Shown piece after piece: positions 43,651-52,842 of a stretch of DNA of 64,000 nt; within the stretch, counting starts at the first letter, position 1; every line of letters begins with the position of its first letter. A model generated the notes under the pieces. It was given only the letters and a program-made list of their open reading frames with translations. It was not told where the DNA came from and searched no databases. A program made the position numbers and the translations under genes. The stretch comes from Chordibacter sp038110535 (GTDB lineage Bacteria; Verrucomicrobiota; Verrucomicrobiia; Opitutales; Seribacteraceae), in the NCBI GenBank assembly GCA_038110535.1, contig JAYNJW010000006.1:12500-76499 (forward strand), written 5' to 3'.

Positions 43651-44079
43651 ATGGAAGAAGAGATTGTTGATTTAACCACTCCTCCCAAGGAGGAACCTTG
43701 GTGTTCTGCCTGTGCTGATTTTACTGATTACAAGAGAAAATGGACGGCGTATCCCCGGGCAGATCTGGATGGCGGTACTTATCCCGAAAATGAAGAAGTT
43801 CCTCATTGTATAAGATGTGATTCAGTCATGCACTACCTGAGTTTGTCCACGCAATTGGTCTGGGGGTTTCGTTTTGCGGGTACCACGATATTCATTATTG
43901 CCACCTTGCTATGTTTTTTTCTTTTTGATTTTTCCCCGGGATCGGTCACTTGGTGGATTGCGGGTATGATGGTGGCAATTTTGGTAACCAAAGCTCCGAA
44001 AAGGTCGAGAAAAGCACTACTAAGCCATGCTCTTTACATGGAAAAACTAAAGCTAATGAAACCAGAAAAAAACTTGTAA
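43651..44079 (+). CDS. Membrane protein with N-terminal zinc-ribbon-like cysteines
   Basis: A 142-residue protein of unknown function. The N-terminal cytoplasmic part has two CxxC pairs (CSAC near residue 17 and CIRC near 52), enough for one zinc-ribbon site. Two hydrophobic segments follow (about 72-92 and 97-113), with a basic C-terminal tail (KAPKRSRKALLSH). The gene is transcribed away from dprA across a 125-170-base gap. The start is ATG at 43651. Confidence 0.66.
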   Translation: MEEEIVDLTTPPKEEPWCSACADFTDYKRKWTAYPRADLDGGTYPENEEVPHCIRCDSVMHYLSLSTQLVWGFRFAGTTIFIIATLLCFFLFDFSPGSVTWWIAGMMVAILVTKAPKRSRKALLSHALYMEKLKLMKPEKNL

Positions 44080-44094
44080 CCCAACGGTTCCAAA

Positions 44095-45873
44095 TTATCG
44101 GTTCGGGGAAAATTCAATTTTGGTAAATTTTTTCATTCCATTAACTCGTGCTTGTAAGACACCATTGATAACCCTTTGATTAGAAATTGTACTTTGGGAA
44201 ACATTTTGGTTCCTTCCATCGGTGCGACTAATTTCATGAGTGGTAATATGGGCAGTGTAACTTTGACCATTGCGGATGCCTTCTCCCCGAAAATCGATCA
44301 CAGACTGATCATTGTTATAATATTTACCACTTTGAATGGTGGCAGGAATGGAAATGTCCGCCCACCCCTTTCCATTTGCTCCGCCGGAATAGATAAGCAC
44401 GATAAATTTTTTGTCGGTGCGGTTATAGGAAGAAATTCGGTATTGTTCATTACCAGTCATCCCTGTCCCGAGCACTTTGATGTCGTTTCCGTTTTCCCCA
44501 GCAATTGCGTGACGGATGACCTCGTCTTTGCCACCCGATATTTGCGAGTACCACTTCCAAATGTAGTAATGTAAGTGATTGGGATCTCCGGGATTAATAT
44601 AATTTTGCTCGGTGAAAGGCAGGCCATTTCGCGGCATTTCATCGACCACGAAATTATCATCAGTTGAACCTCTCAAATTGATTTTACGGGTTATTATTCC
44701 GGGGCCTCCGTCCTGAGCAGAAACCACCCATTCAGGTTTTAGCTGCTTGACTCTTCCATTGTAATCAACCCGTTTAACTAATCCCATCGACCAGCGACTG
44801 GAGTTGTCGCACCAAGGCATATTCACCGTATTTAATCCTCGTTCAAGTAGCTTTCCAAATATGGTGACTGACTTATCGTAAGCATCCCTCTCATCCTTTA
44901 CACCGTCTCCATTCACATCGTGATTGTTGTTGGATCCGTCCCAAACGATCCATGACTCAGAGGAAAGAATTTTTTTGGAAGCATAATTGTGGGTGTCCAG
45001 TTTGTGCCGTACTAAATCATATTGGCCCCAGACATGTGGAATGATTTTTCCATCCATCATGCCATAACCATTAAAATGGTCCGACACATTCATGTTCAAT
45101 GCGTCCACCTCGGCCATCATTTCTGGAGATGCAATTAACTGGTCGTAATAATCATTTACCGCCACCGCACCTTTCCCCCCTTCCAACCCTTCCAGTGCAC
45201 CACATGCTTCACACGGTGATGTGCCAGAGGTGGAAATGACGACGGGAAGTTTTGGTTCCTCTTGGTAGACTTTGCGTATGGCCCGGGCTCCATCCCTAAA
45301 TATTTCGCTGATAATAAATTCAGAATCTGCCCCGTGCATCATGCCTTGCAGGTTTACTTCGTGGTATAATTGGTACGCATCGACTCGGCCCTTAAAAAAT
45401 TTGGCAATACGGGTGACGAATTCAGCATGAAGTCCGGGCTTGGGCCTCCATGCGCCACCTTTGCCTGATTCCGAAGCCCAGCCAGGTGTGTGCCACATCA
45501 CAAATTCTACTTTTACGCCCCTTTCGACACAAAGATTGACCGCATGCTCAATCGCCTGCAATTGACCGGACATATGATTTTGGTAATCCGTGTTTTGTGG
45601 CTGCGGTTCAACCGCATTCCAACTTACCCAAAATTGAGCATAACTACTGTGCTCGGACAAAAGTGGTCGGTTGGCATCGTAGAGTTCACAGCCGGGTAGA
45701 CCAAAAGGCTGCCAGCGTACGCCGACATGCATGTGATCAGTTGTCCAAAAATAGGACTTATTGGACGATGACTCATTTGATACAGAAAAATCAGCGGCCA
45801 GACCGGAAAGAAAAGAATGACTGATTGTAACTAGTAAAACGCTAATAGATAGAGTGAAAATCAATTTTTTCAT
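44095..45873 (-). CDS. Secreted glycoside-hydrolase-like protein (clan A type)
   Basis: A 592-residue protein with a signal peptide (about residues 1-26) and a TIM-barrel domain resembling clan A glycoside hydrolases such as GH39 or GH5. Candidate catalytic residues are E172 in YQLYHEVN and E306 in SSESWIVWDG. A dockerin- or EF-hand-like calcium loop (D319-V-N-G-D-G up to D330) follows the second Glu. The C-terminal ~150 residues look like a beta-sandwich. The substrate is unknown. It sits 77 bases after cysN on the same strand, so co-expression with sulfate activation genes is possible. Confidence 0.62.
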   Translation of the reverse strand: MKKLIFTLSISVLLVTISHSFLSGLAADFSVSNESSSNKSYFWTTDHMHVGVRWQPFGLPGCELYDANRPLLSEHSSYAQFWVSWNAVEPQPQNTDYQNHMSGQLQAIEHAVNLCVERGVKVEFVMWHTPGWASESGKGGAWRPKPGLHAEFVTRIAKFFKGRVDAYQLYHEVNLQGMMHGADSEFIISEIFRDGARAIRKVYQEEPKLPVVISTSGTSPCEACGALEGLEGGKGAVAVNDYYDQLIASPEMMAEVDALNMNVSDHFNGYGMMDGKIIPHVWGQYDLVRHKLDTHNYASKKILSSESWIVWDGSNNNHDVNGDGVKDERDAYDKSVTIFGKLLERGLNTVNMPWCDNSSRWSMGLVKRVDYNGRVKQLKPEWVVSAQDGGPGIITRKINLRGSTDDNFVVDEMPRNGLPFTEQNYINPGDPNHLHYYIWKWYSQISGGKDEVIRHAIAGENGNDIKVLGTGMTGNEQYRISSYNRTDKKFIVLIYSGGANGKGWADISIPATIQSGKYYNNDQSVIDFRGEGIRNGQSYTAHITTHEISRTDGRNQNVSQSTISNQRVINGVLQARVNGMKKFTKIEFSPNR

Positions 45874-45950
45874 TTAATAAAAGTAGAATTGGTGGATTGA
45901 GGAATGAATCCAATTCAAGATATGAAAGAAGGAAAAAAATATTACCTAGC

Positions 45951-47225
45951 TTATCTGAGCATTCCTGCCGCCAGAGTTTCATTGGTGAATGGATCAACCA
46001 AAATGAAGCTGCCAGTATTACGGTTTCTGCGGTAGGAATCCCAAAATACCGGCTGGGAGGACCTCAGGGTTATTCGACCGATATCATTCATTCCAAACTC
46101 TTTTTGCTCTTCGTTTTTGCGCAATGAATTGACATCGATTTTGTATTTTATTTCGCTGACAATGACCTGTGCTTCTTTGGTGGTGTGTCGAAGAATTAAC
46201 TTGATGCCCTGGGCGAGTTTTTTACTCGCCGAAAACCAGCAGATTCTCGCATCCAAATTCTGGGAACTGTTCGGCTGGTTATTTGGTTTCACCAGCATAT
46301 CTCCCCGGCTGACATCTATTTCATCTTCCAATAATATGGTGACAGACTGGGGATGGAATGCCTCATCGATTTCTTGGTCAGCAATTAAAATTTGTTTAAT
46401 TTTTGAATTGAATCCAGATGGCAGCACCGTCACTTCATCCCCCGTTTTGAAGACTCCACCGGCAACCCGACCGGCAAAACCACGAAAGTCATGATGGTTG
46501 TCAGAATGAGGCCGAATGACCCACTGTACTGGAAAGCGAGCATCAACATGATTGAAGTCCGATCCGACATAAACATTCTCCAAGTGATAAAGCAAGGGGG
46601 GACCCTTGTACCATGTCATATTCTCAGAGCGGTCTACCACATTGTCCCCTTTCAACGCAGAAATTGGGATAAATGTGATATCAGTCACATTCTCTAAACG
46701 ACTGGCGAAATCTGTAAATTGTTCAAGCACCTTAATATAGGCTGACTCCTCGTATCCTACTAAGTCCATTTTGTTGATACAAACTGCCACATGTTTAATG
46801 CCTAGCAGGTCAGCAATAAAACTATGTCTCCGTGTTTGCTCAACCACACCATTTCTTGCATCGACCAAGATCAGGGCGAGGTTCGCCGTGGATGCACCGG
46901 TCACCATATTGCGGGTGTATTGAATATGGCCGGGCGTATCTGCAATAATGAATTTTCTCTTAGGAGTGGCAAAGTAACGGTATGCAACATCTATGGTTAT
47001 TCCCTGCTCTCTTTCTGCTCGTAATCCGTCAGTCAATAATGCCAAGTTTATGTTTTCATCCCCTCTGTTCTTACTGCTTTTCTCAATGGCTTCTAATTGA
47101 TCTTCAAATATAGCCTTGGTGTCGTGAAAAAGCCTGCCAATTAAAGTACTTTTCCCATCGTCCACGCTCCCCGCTGTGGTGAAGCGTAGAAGGTCCATGT
47201 TTAAGTAGTTCTTGTCTTCGTTCAT
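45951..47225 (-). CDS. cysN: Sulfate adenylyltransferase subunit 1 CysN
   Basis: CysN is the GTPase subunit of ATP sulfurylase; GTP hydrolysis drives APS formation by CysD. The 424-residue protein shows G-motifs GSVDDGKSTL, DTPGHIQYTRNM and NKMD, followed by EF-Tu-like beta-barrel domains. The ATG at 47225 puts the P-loop near the N terminus; a longer frame to 47312 would overlap cysD. It lacks a fused APS kinase domain, which is encoded separately by cysC two genes upstream. Confidence 0.94.
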   Translation of the reverse strand: MNEDKNYLNMDLLRFTTAGSVDDGKSTLIGRLFHDTKAIFEDQLEAIEKSSKNRGDENINLALLTDGLRAEREQGITIDVAYRYFATPKRKFIIADTPGHIQYTRNMVTGASTANLALILVDARNGVVEQTRRHSFIADLLGIKHVAVCINKMDLVGYEESAYIKVLEQFTDFASRLENVTDITFIPISALKGDNVVDRSENMTWYKGPPLLYHLENVYVGSDFNHVDARFPVQWVIRPHSDNHHDFRGFAGRVAGGVFKTGDEVTVLPSGFNSKIKQILIADQEIDEAFHPQSVTILLEDEIDVSRGDMLVKPNNQPNSSQNLDARICWFSASKKLAQGIKLILRHTTKEAQVIVSEIKYKIDVNSLRKNEEQKEFGMNDIGRITLRSSQPVFWDSYRRNRNTGSFILVDPFTNETLAAGMLR

Positions 47226-47241
47226 CAATCTAAATTTGAAA

Positions 47242-48147
47242 TTAAAAATATCCCTGTTTTTTGCGATCCTCCATCGCAGACTCCGATCGCTTGTCATCAG
47301 CACGGGTGCCACGTTCGGTCACCCGGGAGGCTGCTACTTCCGCAATGACTTCATCCAGGTTTGATGCCTCAGAAAGCACGGCTCCTGTACAAGTTGCATC
47401 ACCAATGGTCCGAAAACGAACCGTTTCGGTGCGTGGTATTTCTTGGTCATTCGGAACAACAAATTCACTGACCGCAAGGAGTGATCCGTTCCGCTCAATA
47501 ACCTCTCTTTGATGGGAGAAATAGAGGGAGGGAAGTTCAATTGCTTCCTTTTTGAGGTACTGCCAAACATCCATTTCTGTCCAGTTGCTCAAGGGAAACA
47601 CCCGAAAGTGTTCACCCTGTGCTTTTCTACCGTTAAACAAATTCCATAATTCCGGTCTTTGGTTTTTAGGGTCCCACTGTCCGAAGGCATCACGATGTGA
47701 AAAAAATCGTTCCTTCGCTCTAGCTTTTTCCTCGTCCCGACGTCCCCCGCCTAAGGCAGCATCCAAGTTTTCAGAGTCAATTGTTTCCAGCAGGGTTACT
47801 GATTGCAGGGCATTTCTGCTCGCATTGGGCCCCGTTTCCTCAACCGCAGTTCCACGGTCGATGGAATCCTGAACCAGACCAACAATAAGTTGAGCTCCAA
47901 GCTTTTCAACGAATTTGTCCCGGTACTCAATGGTTTCCGGGAAATTATGTCCAGTATCGACATGTACCAAGGGAAAGGGTGATTTGGATGGAGAAAATGC
48001 TTTGTAGGCCAAGTGTGCCATTACAATGGAATCTTTCCCTCCGGAAAACAAAAGGCCTGGACGCTCAAATTGTGCGGCAGTCTCCCGAAGAACAAAGATC
48101 GCTTCGGCTTCCAATTGCTCCAAATGTGTAAGGTTGTAGTTTTTCAT
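47242..48147 (-). CDS. cysD: Sulfate adenylyltransferase subunit 2 CysD
   Basis: CysD is the catalytic subunit of ATP sulfurylase, making APS from ATP and sulfate. The 301-residue protein has the PP-loop motif LLFSGGKDSIVMAHLA, the VDTGHNFPETIEYRD region and GGRRDEEKARAKERFFS. The C-terminal tail (SESAMEDRKKQGYF) is typical of the family. It overlaps cysC by four bases and precedes cysN by 16. Confidence 0.96.
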   Translation of the reverse strand: MKNYNLTHLEQLEAEAIFVLRETAAQFERPGLLFSGGKDSIVMAHLAYKAFSPSKSPFPLVHVDTGHNFPETIEYRDKFVEKLGAQLIVGLVQDSIDRGTAVEETGPNASRNALQSVTLLETIDSENLDAALGGGRRDEEKARAKERFFSHRDAFGQWDPKNQRPELWNLFNGRKAQGEHFRVFPLSNWTEMDVWQYLKKEAIELPSLYFSHQREVIERNGSLLAVSEFVVPNDQEIPRTETVRFRTIGDATCTGAVLSEASNLDEVIAEVAASRVTERGTRADDKRSESAMEDRKKQGYF

Positions 48148-48749
48148 TTAGTGATAGAAATTGACCGTTGAATGTATGCAAATAATTTGTTTGATGATTC
48201 CGTTTGGTTTTCTTTTTCGCTGTCAATGACCAGGCATGCATTGTTGGGTTCTTCAAAAACTGAGCCTTGCCCGGTAAAGGTCTTGACCATTCCTTTTTCT
48301 GCTTTCTCGTAAAGGCCTTTCACATCCCTTTTTTTACAGGTTGCAAAGGATGCTTTGATGAAGATCTCGTGAAAATGCTCCTCTCCAATTATGGATTTTG
48401 CCAGGGAACGAAATTCCTGGAGTGGAGTGATTAAAGAAACAAGCACAATAACCCCGCTTTCCAGAAAGAGTTTGGCCACTTCACTCGCCCTACGAATGTT
48501 TTCCAAACGGTCTTGATCAGAGAATCCGAGATCTTTATTCAGCCCGGTCCTGAGATTATCACCATCCAGAATCACAGAATGAATGCCTTGGGCATGCAAA
48601 CGGTTCTCCATTTCCACAGCCAGGGTACTCTTTCCTGATCCGGACAAGCCATAAAGCCAAAAGACCGAACTGTGATGCCCGAAAAGTTTCTCCTTTTCGG
48701 TTCTTGGGATCAGTCGATCTTTGATGGGATGAATGTTGTTTTCGTTCAC
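48144..48749 (-). CDS. cysC: Adenylylsulfate kinase CysC
   Basis: CysC phosphorylates APS to PAPS. The 201-residue protein has Walker A GLSGSGKSTLA, LDGDNLRTGLNKDLGFSDQDR, and the region GLYEKAEKG near the substrate site. It is the first gene of cysC-cysD-cysN and starts at GTG 48749. No PAPS reductase (cysH) or sulfite reductase lies nearby, so PAPS made here could serve assimilation encoded elsewhere or sulfotransferases; the window does not decide. Confidence 0.93.
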   Translation of the reverse strand: MNENNIHPIKDRLIPRTEKEKLFGHHSSVFWLYGLSGSGKSTLAVEMENRLHAQGIHSVILDGDNLRTGLNKDLGFSDQDRLENIRRASEVAKLFLESGVIVLVSLITPLQEFRSLAKSIIGEEHFHEIFIKASFATCKKRDVKGLYEKAEKGMVKTFTGQGSVFEEPNNACLVIDSEKENQTESSNKLFAYIQRSISITK

Positions 48750-48769
48750 AAAGGGAAATGATCATAATT

Positions 48770-48812
48770 AAAAAATAAAAAAAAGCGAGAACGCTTAGGG
48801 GCGTTCCCGCTT
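48770..48812 (-). terminator. Rho-independent terminator after the YceI-like gene
   Basis: On the minus strand a 12-base-pair stem (48783-48794 with 48801-48812, one G-U pair, six-base loop) is followed directly by a T-rich run interrupted by one A. It lies between the stop of the YceI-like gene and the start of cysC, so it should end the YceI-like transcript and separate it from cysCDN. This is the clearest terminator in the window. Confidence 0.85.
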
Positions 48813-48854
48813 ATTGGGGTGAGAGTATGATCCTCTCATGGGGTAAAGATCAAA

Positions 48855-49457
48855 CTACCCTTTGGGAAAGGCACCGGCAAGATTAATCGAGATCTCGATT
48901 TCGTTGGCTACTTTGTCTAAATATTCTCCTGGCTTTATGCCAAAATCATCTCGTTTTACCTTGAATCTTGATCGTACGACTAACAGGTCTCCCGGCACTT
49001 TATTTCTCTTTTCAAGCAGGTCGGGGAGATAAGTAAGTTCAATGGGTACGGTCATCTTCATCGTTACATTACGGATGGTCATTTTTCCTGCTGCTTCTGC
49101 CCTAATCGAACGATTGTCGCGGGAGATTTTTTCAAGCTGGGCGAGAGAAAATTCAATTTGGGGGAATTTAGCAACATCCAACCACTCCTTGCCGTGCATA
49201 TGCTCTTGAAGGACGGGGTTATCTACCCGGAGGCTTGATGCATCGAGAATGATCGATCCAGTGGTGTTCTCCGGAGCATCTGGGTCAAACAATACTTTGC
49301 CCGAAATCCCTCCTGCTGAACCATTGATCGATTCCAACAAGGCATCCAATTGAAAAATGACGGTATTTACTCCTTTGGGATCCTTGAAGTCGAAAGACTT
49401 GGAATCTGCCAGTAGCATCAGCGGGAGAAAAGCACAGAAAATAGTTATTCCTTTCAT
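48855..49457 (-). CDS. YceI-like lipid-binding periplasmic protein
   Basis: A 200-residue exported protein of the YceI superfamily, lipocalin-like barrels thought to bind polyisoprenoid or similar lipids. It has a signal peptide (about residues 1-18) and family patterns such as GKVLFDPDAPENTTGSIILDASSLR, HMHGKEWLDVAKFPQIEF and RDDFGIKPGEYLDKVANEIEI. The ATG at 49457 puts the signal peptide at the N terminus; starts at 49475 and 49508 would add polar residues before it. A strong terminator follows. Confidence 0.84.
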   Translation of the reverse strand: MKGITIFCAFLPLMLLADSKSFDFKDPKGVNTVIFQLDALLESINGSAGGISGKVLFDPDAPENTTGSIILDASSLRVDNPVLQEHMHGKEWLDVAKFPQIEFSLAQLEKISRDNRSIRAEAAGKMTIRNVTMKMTVPIELTYLPDLLEKRNKVPGDLLVVRSRFKVKRDDFGIKPGEYLDKVANEIEISINLAGAFPKG

Positions 49458-49471
49458 TGAGTCATTACCAT

Positions 49472-49750
49472 TCATGGAGACAGATTTTTCAAACCTCTTT
49501 TTTGGCAAAGCTGAACAGTTAAAATAACCAGAGTAAGGCAGAGACCAGCGAGCGGCGTTTCAATTCCGCAGACAAATTCATCTGTCCAGGTAACTTTTGT
49601 CTGAGTGCCAAGCTCCGGCATTCCGTCGACAACCGGAATTTCTTCCCTGCTTTCTACCCTCGTTGCCCATGGGGAAACCCTTGCCCCATCCGCGATCCAA
49701 TATCCAAAGGTTACAATGAGTGGAGTAAGGCTGAGCAGAAACTTTTTCAT
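49472..49750 (-). CDS. Small membrane protein of unknown function
   Basis: A 92-residue protein with an N-terminal hydrophobic segment or signal (about residues 3-21), a periplasmic-looking middle of about 45 residues, and a C-terminal membrane helix (about 62-82) with basic residues after it. It lies 9 bases after the recombinase gene and 14 bases before the YceI-like gene, so all three may be co-transcribed. No family is recognised. Confidence 0.6.
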   Translation of the reverse strand: MKKFLLSLTPLIVTFGYWIADGARVSPWATRVESREEIPVVDGMPELGTQTKVTWTDEFVCGIETPLAGLCLTLVILTVQLCQKRGLKNLSP

Positions 49751-49759
49751 CAGATATGG

Positions 49760-50662
49760 TTAGGCTCGTGGATGAGCTAATTTGTGGGCTTTTTTTAATC
49801 GGCCTACGGATACATGGGTGTATACCTGAGTGGTTGATAAACTGGAATGTCCAAGCAGTTCCTGCACCGTTCTCAGGTCCGCACCATTATCGAGAAGATG
49901 TGTCGCAAAGGAATGCCTTAATTTATGAGGGGTGAAGTCCTTGGGCAAATCTGCAGTTTTTAGGCATTTTTTGAGTAACATTTGGATCCACCTTGTGGAA
50001 AGCCGTTTGCCTGCCTGATTGGTAAACAAAGGTGAGGACAAAGAGGCATCGCGTGAATGTCTCTTGCGAAACTCAATCAGTGTTTCAGCAGTCCTGGCAA
50101 CAATAGGACAGACTCGTTCCTTATTGCCCTTTCCCTTAACCCGCACGGTCATACGGTGCGGATCGATATGTTCATGGTTAAGAGCCACGACTTCCGAAAC
50201 ACGCAACCCCGCACCATAGAGTAGTTCCAGAATGATTCTGTCCCTCGTCGCAAGAAAATCTGCTTCTTTGGCGTGCAAGTGCACCTGACTAGGTGATTCC
50301 ATTAATAGTTTGGCCTGTGCTTCGGTCAAAAATTTGGGTAGGGTCTTTTCCGGTTTGGGCAAGGATAGGTTCTTAAAAGGATTGGACTTGGTCCATCCAC
50401 GAACCTGACAAAATTGAAAGAAGCTTCTGAGGGCCGACACTTGATTGGCCAAGGTCTTGCGCGACAGGTTAGACTGAACTTCAATTAAGTAAGACCTCGC
50501 AATTTCTTTATCTGTTAAGAGGATTGATCTGAGGGATTCCTCTCTGTCCAGCCACTCGCTAAACTGAAGAAGTGAGCCACGGTAATTTCGGAGTGTATGC
50601 TCGGATAATCTTCGTTCTAAAATGAGATGATCGAGAAACTGCGTTATTTTAGACGAGTCCAT
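49760..50662 (-). CDS. xerC: Xer-type tyrosine recombinase
   Basis: A 300-residue tyrosine recombinase of the XerC/XerD type, which resolves chromosome dimers at dif sites. The catalytic set is complete: R154 in GAGLRVSE, K178 in VKGKGNKER, H246 and R249 in HKLRHSFATH, H272 in LGHSS and nucleophile Y281 in TQVYTHV. The N-terminal SAM-like DNA-binding domain spans about 1-110. The housekeeping length and absence of mobile-element neighbours argue against an integrase. XerC versus XerD is undecided. Confidence 0.92.
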   Translation of the reverse strand: MDSSKITQFLDHLILERRLSEHTLRNYRGSLLQFSEWLDREESLRSILLTDKEIARSYLIEVQSNLSRKTLANQVSALRSFFQFCQVRGWTKSNPFKNLSLPKPEKTLPKFLTEAQAKLLMESPSQVHLHAKEADFLATRDRIILELLYGAGLRVSEVVALNHEHIDPHRMTVRVKGKGNKERVCPIVARTAETLIEFRKRHSRDASLSSPLFTNQAGKRLSTRWIQMLLKKCLKTADLPKDFTPHKLRHSFATHLLDNGADLRTVQELLGHSSLSTTQVYTHVSVGRLKKAHKLAHPRA

Positions 50663-50865
50663 GTTTCCACTACCAATTCATATATGCCGGCAAATAAAAT
50701 AACCAGGAAAACGAGTGCCGCTATGGTCAGGTAAGCTCCAAATCCAATTTCGGGTCGCGGGTTAGATTCTTTCCTGTAGGCACGGGATGTATGATCGTGT
50801 GCCTCGATCGAAACAAGGTTTCCCGGATGTTCGGAGCGGTTTTGTAAGCCAGACTTTTTACTCAT
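50644..50865 (-). CDS. Small C-terminally anchored membrane protein
   Basis: A 73-residue protein with a polar N-terminal half and one membrane segment near the C terminus (about residues 46-66), followed by a short tail. The start at ATG 50865 is preferred over 50958, which would overlap the OleB-like gene. It overlaps the recombinase start by 19 bases. No function is recognised. Confidence 0.5.
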   Translation of the reverse strand: MSKKSGLQNRSEHPGNLVSIEAHDHTSRAYRKESNPRPEIGFGAYLTIAALVFLVILFAGIYELVVETWTRLK

Positions 50866-50932
50866 CTTTTTCTTACTATTGTTTTGGCTGTGATCATTAG
50901 CAAGTGCAAGAGATAGAAAGTAGGACTTTATC

Positions 50933-51817
50933 TCAATCTCCGAATAGAAACGGTTCAATCTTTAGACGGACTTCATCAAAACAATCTTCAAGGAGGTAAT
51001 GTCCGGCTTGTTCGAATGGGTAGGCTATTAGATTGGGCCAATATTTTTGCCATTCTTTTAAAAAACCACCGTGAAAACAAAAATCTTTCATTCCCCAGCA
51101 AGCGATTTTGGGCGTAGCATTAAATGCTTTTAGTCTTTGTGCAGTGGACTCGAGGACAGATCGGCTAACATGATTTGTCTCATAAGGAATATCACATACG
51201 AAATTCCATATTGCGACGCGATCCTTCCAGTTGCGATAGGGATATAAGAATCCTTTTTTCACATCTGGATGCAAACCTTTGGATGTGGCCATCCAGGTCG
51301 CAGGACCAGCAAATCCATTCATTGCACGCACGAAAAATTCACCGAGAACAGGGAGCCTGCAAAATAGGATCCGGGATGGCACATCCGTGGAGGGAAAGGC
51401 TGCCGTATTCAATAAAACAATTTTTTTAATACGATCAGGAGTGGAGGAAAATGCAGTCATTCCAATCGCCCCGCCCCAGTCATGAACAACCAAGTTAAAT
51501 TCTTTGATTTTTAAGGAATCAACCAATTCCAGAATATTTTCAGCATGATTTTTTAATTGATAAGTAAATGTGGAATCATTCGGTTTATCGGATAATCCAC
51601 AGCCTAAATGATCGGGTGCGATGCACCTTCCCAAATCCTTCCAGGCAAGAATTGCATTACGGTAAAAAAAAGACCATGTGGGATTTCCATGAAGAAAAAG
51701 AGTTGGTGTGCCCTCTTTTTTTCCTTCATCGAGGTAGCTGATTACATGATTGTTCGAAAGTTTAAGCCTCTGAGGCTTAAAAGGATAAAGATCAGCGAAA
51801 TGAGATGGCAGTTTCAA
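50933..51817 (-). CDS. oleB: OleB-like alpha/beta hydrolase (haloalkane dehalogenase family)
   Basis: A 294-residue alpha/beta hydrolase. The HGNPTWSFFYRN oxyanion segment, nucleophile D113 in VVHDWGGAIG and the C-terminal histidine in EQAGHYLLED match the haloalkane dehalogenase family. That family includes OleB, which decarboxylates beta-lactones to olefins in long-chain hydrocarbon synthesis. Overlap with an OleA-like gene upstream makes OleB the favoured call; a true dehalogenase is the alternative. No OleC or OleD gene is visible in the window. Confidence 0.75.
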   Translation of the reverse strand: MKLPSHFADLYPFKPQRLKLSNNHVISYLDEGKKEGTPTLFLHGNPTWSFFYRNAILAWKDLGRCIAPDHLGCGLSDKPNDSTFTYQLKNHAENILELVDSLKIKEFNLVVHDWGGAIGMTAFSSTPDRIKKIVLLNTAAFPSTDVPSRILFCRLPVLGEFFVRAMNGFAGPATWMATSKGLHPDVKKGFLYPYRNWKDRVAIWNFVCDIPYETNHVSRSVLESTAQRLKAFNATPKIACWGMKDFCFHGGFLKEWQKYWPNLIAYPFEQAGHYLLEDCFDEVRLKIEPFLFGD

Positions 51818-52842
51818 GGATTGATGGAAAGCATGAGACTGGATAAACCACTGCCAATGCCCAATAGTGCAGATTTGCGTTTGAGGTTTGCAGGATCTTT
51901 TTCACAAGCAAGGGTATAAGTAATCGGCAGGGAAACGGAGCCACAATTTCCCAGGTTTTCGTAACTCGAAAAATTCTTGGATGGATCAATCGAGAGGGCA
52001 TCCATTACTGCCCGTGTATGGGCTTTGCCAACCTGGTGGGTAATAACTAAATCTGGGTCATTCGGGTTCCAAGAATGAACTTGCAAAAATTTTTGCCAGG
52101 CCCTTTGGGCGACTGAGATACCAGCATGAAGAAGTTCTTCGGAATCAGTTTGCATGACAAGATCATCCCCCGCGGTATCTCCTTCGCACAATTCGTTATG
52201 AGAAGTATCAGTTTCAGCGGCCCAGGAACCAAGGACGGGTTGCTCTGCTGGGACCAGATCGCGATCTGCGATAGACCAGGCAACTGCACCCGCACCGATG
52301 GTAAGATTGGCAAAAAAAGGTTTAATTGATTTCCGGTCATGCTTTCCTTCATTAAGTAACTGGATTGTTTTCTCCACCAGAGGAGCACCATTTTCTCCAG
52401 CTACGAGAATAGCCCGGCGAATCTGACCTGTTTCAATCATCGAGCCTGCCAGAATTACCGCGTTCATGAAACCTAAGCATGCATTGGAAATATCGAGAAT
52501 TTGAGTATTTCCACCCAGCCCCATTAACCGGTGGACATAAGATGCAGTAGCTGGTTCTAAACGATCGCGACAGACTGCACAGTGAATTAACAGATCGACT
52601 TGCTGGGGATCAATCCCTGTTTCCAAAAGTTTCATGCCCGCATTGGCGGAGGCTTGGGATGGTCGGAAACGATTGGGCCATAATCTTCTTTCAGTGATTC
52701 CAGTCATCAATTCCAGTCTGCCGGTAGGAAGCTTCAGGCGGGAATATAGAGGAGATAACCTTTCTTCAATTTCAGCAGATGTGCATATATCTTCCGGTAG
52801 GGAGTAGGCCATTCCCTCGATGGCAACGCGAGAAAATTTCAT
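51814..52842 (-). CDS. oleA: OleA-like thiolase / KAS III family protein
   Basis: A 342-residue thiolase-fold protein. The triad is C122 in DISNACLGF, H269 in VITHQVG and N299 in ENLGNCGSVS. E96 in RLEPATAS lies 26 residues before C122, the same spacing as the essential Glu117-Cys143 pair of Xanthomonas OleA, which condenses two acyl-CoAs head to head. RLELMTGITERR near the N terminus is also typical of OleA-like proteins. FabH-type ketoacyl synthase activity is the alternative. The gene overlaps fabI and oleB by four bases each. Confidence 0.78.
   Translation of the reverse strand: MKFSRVAIEGMAYSLPEDICTSAEIEERLSPLYSRLKLPTGRLELMTGITERRLWPNRFRPSQASANAGMKLLETGIDPQQVDLLIHCAVCRDRLEPATASYVHRLMGLGGNTQILDISNACLGFMNAVILAGSMIETGQIRRAILVAGENGAPLVEKTIQLLNEGKHDRKSIKPFFANLTIGAGAVAWSIADRDLVPAEQPVLGSWAAETDTSHNELCEGDTAGDDLVMQTDSEELLHAGISVAQRAWQKFLQVHSWNPNDPDLVITHQVGKAHTRAVMDALSIDPSKNFSSYENLGNCGSVSLPITYTLACEKDPANLKRKSALLGIGSGLSSLMLSINP

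Noticed and set aside
49760..50662. Tyrosine recombinase as the sign of an integrated element
   Set aside because: It has the housekeeping Xer length and motifs, and neighbours show no phage, conjugation or cargo genes, no tRNA and no flanking repeats.
44095..50662. Possible defence island around the recombinase and small membrane proteins
   Set aside because: No nuclease, helicase, toxin-antitoxin or other defence domain was recognisable; the neighbours are metabolic.
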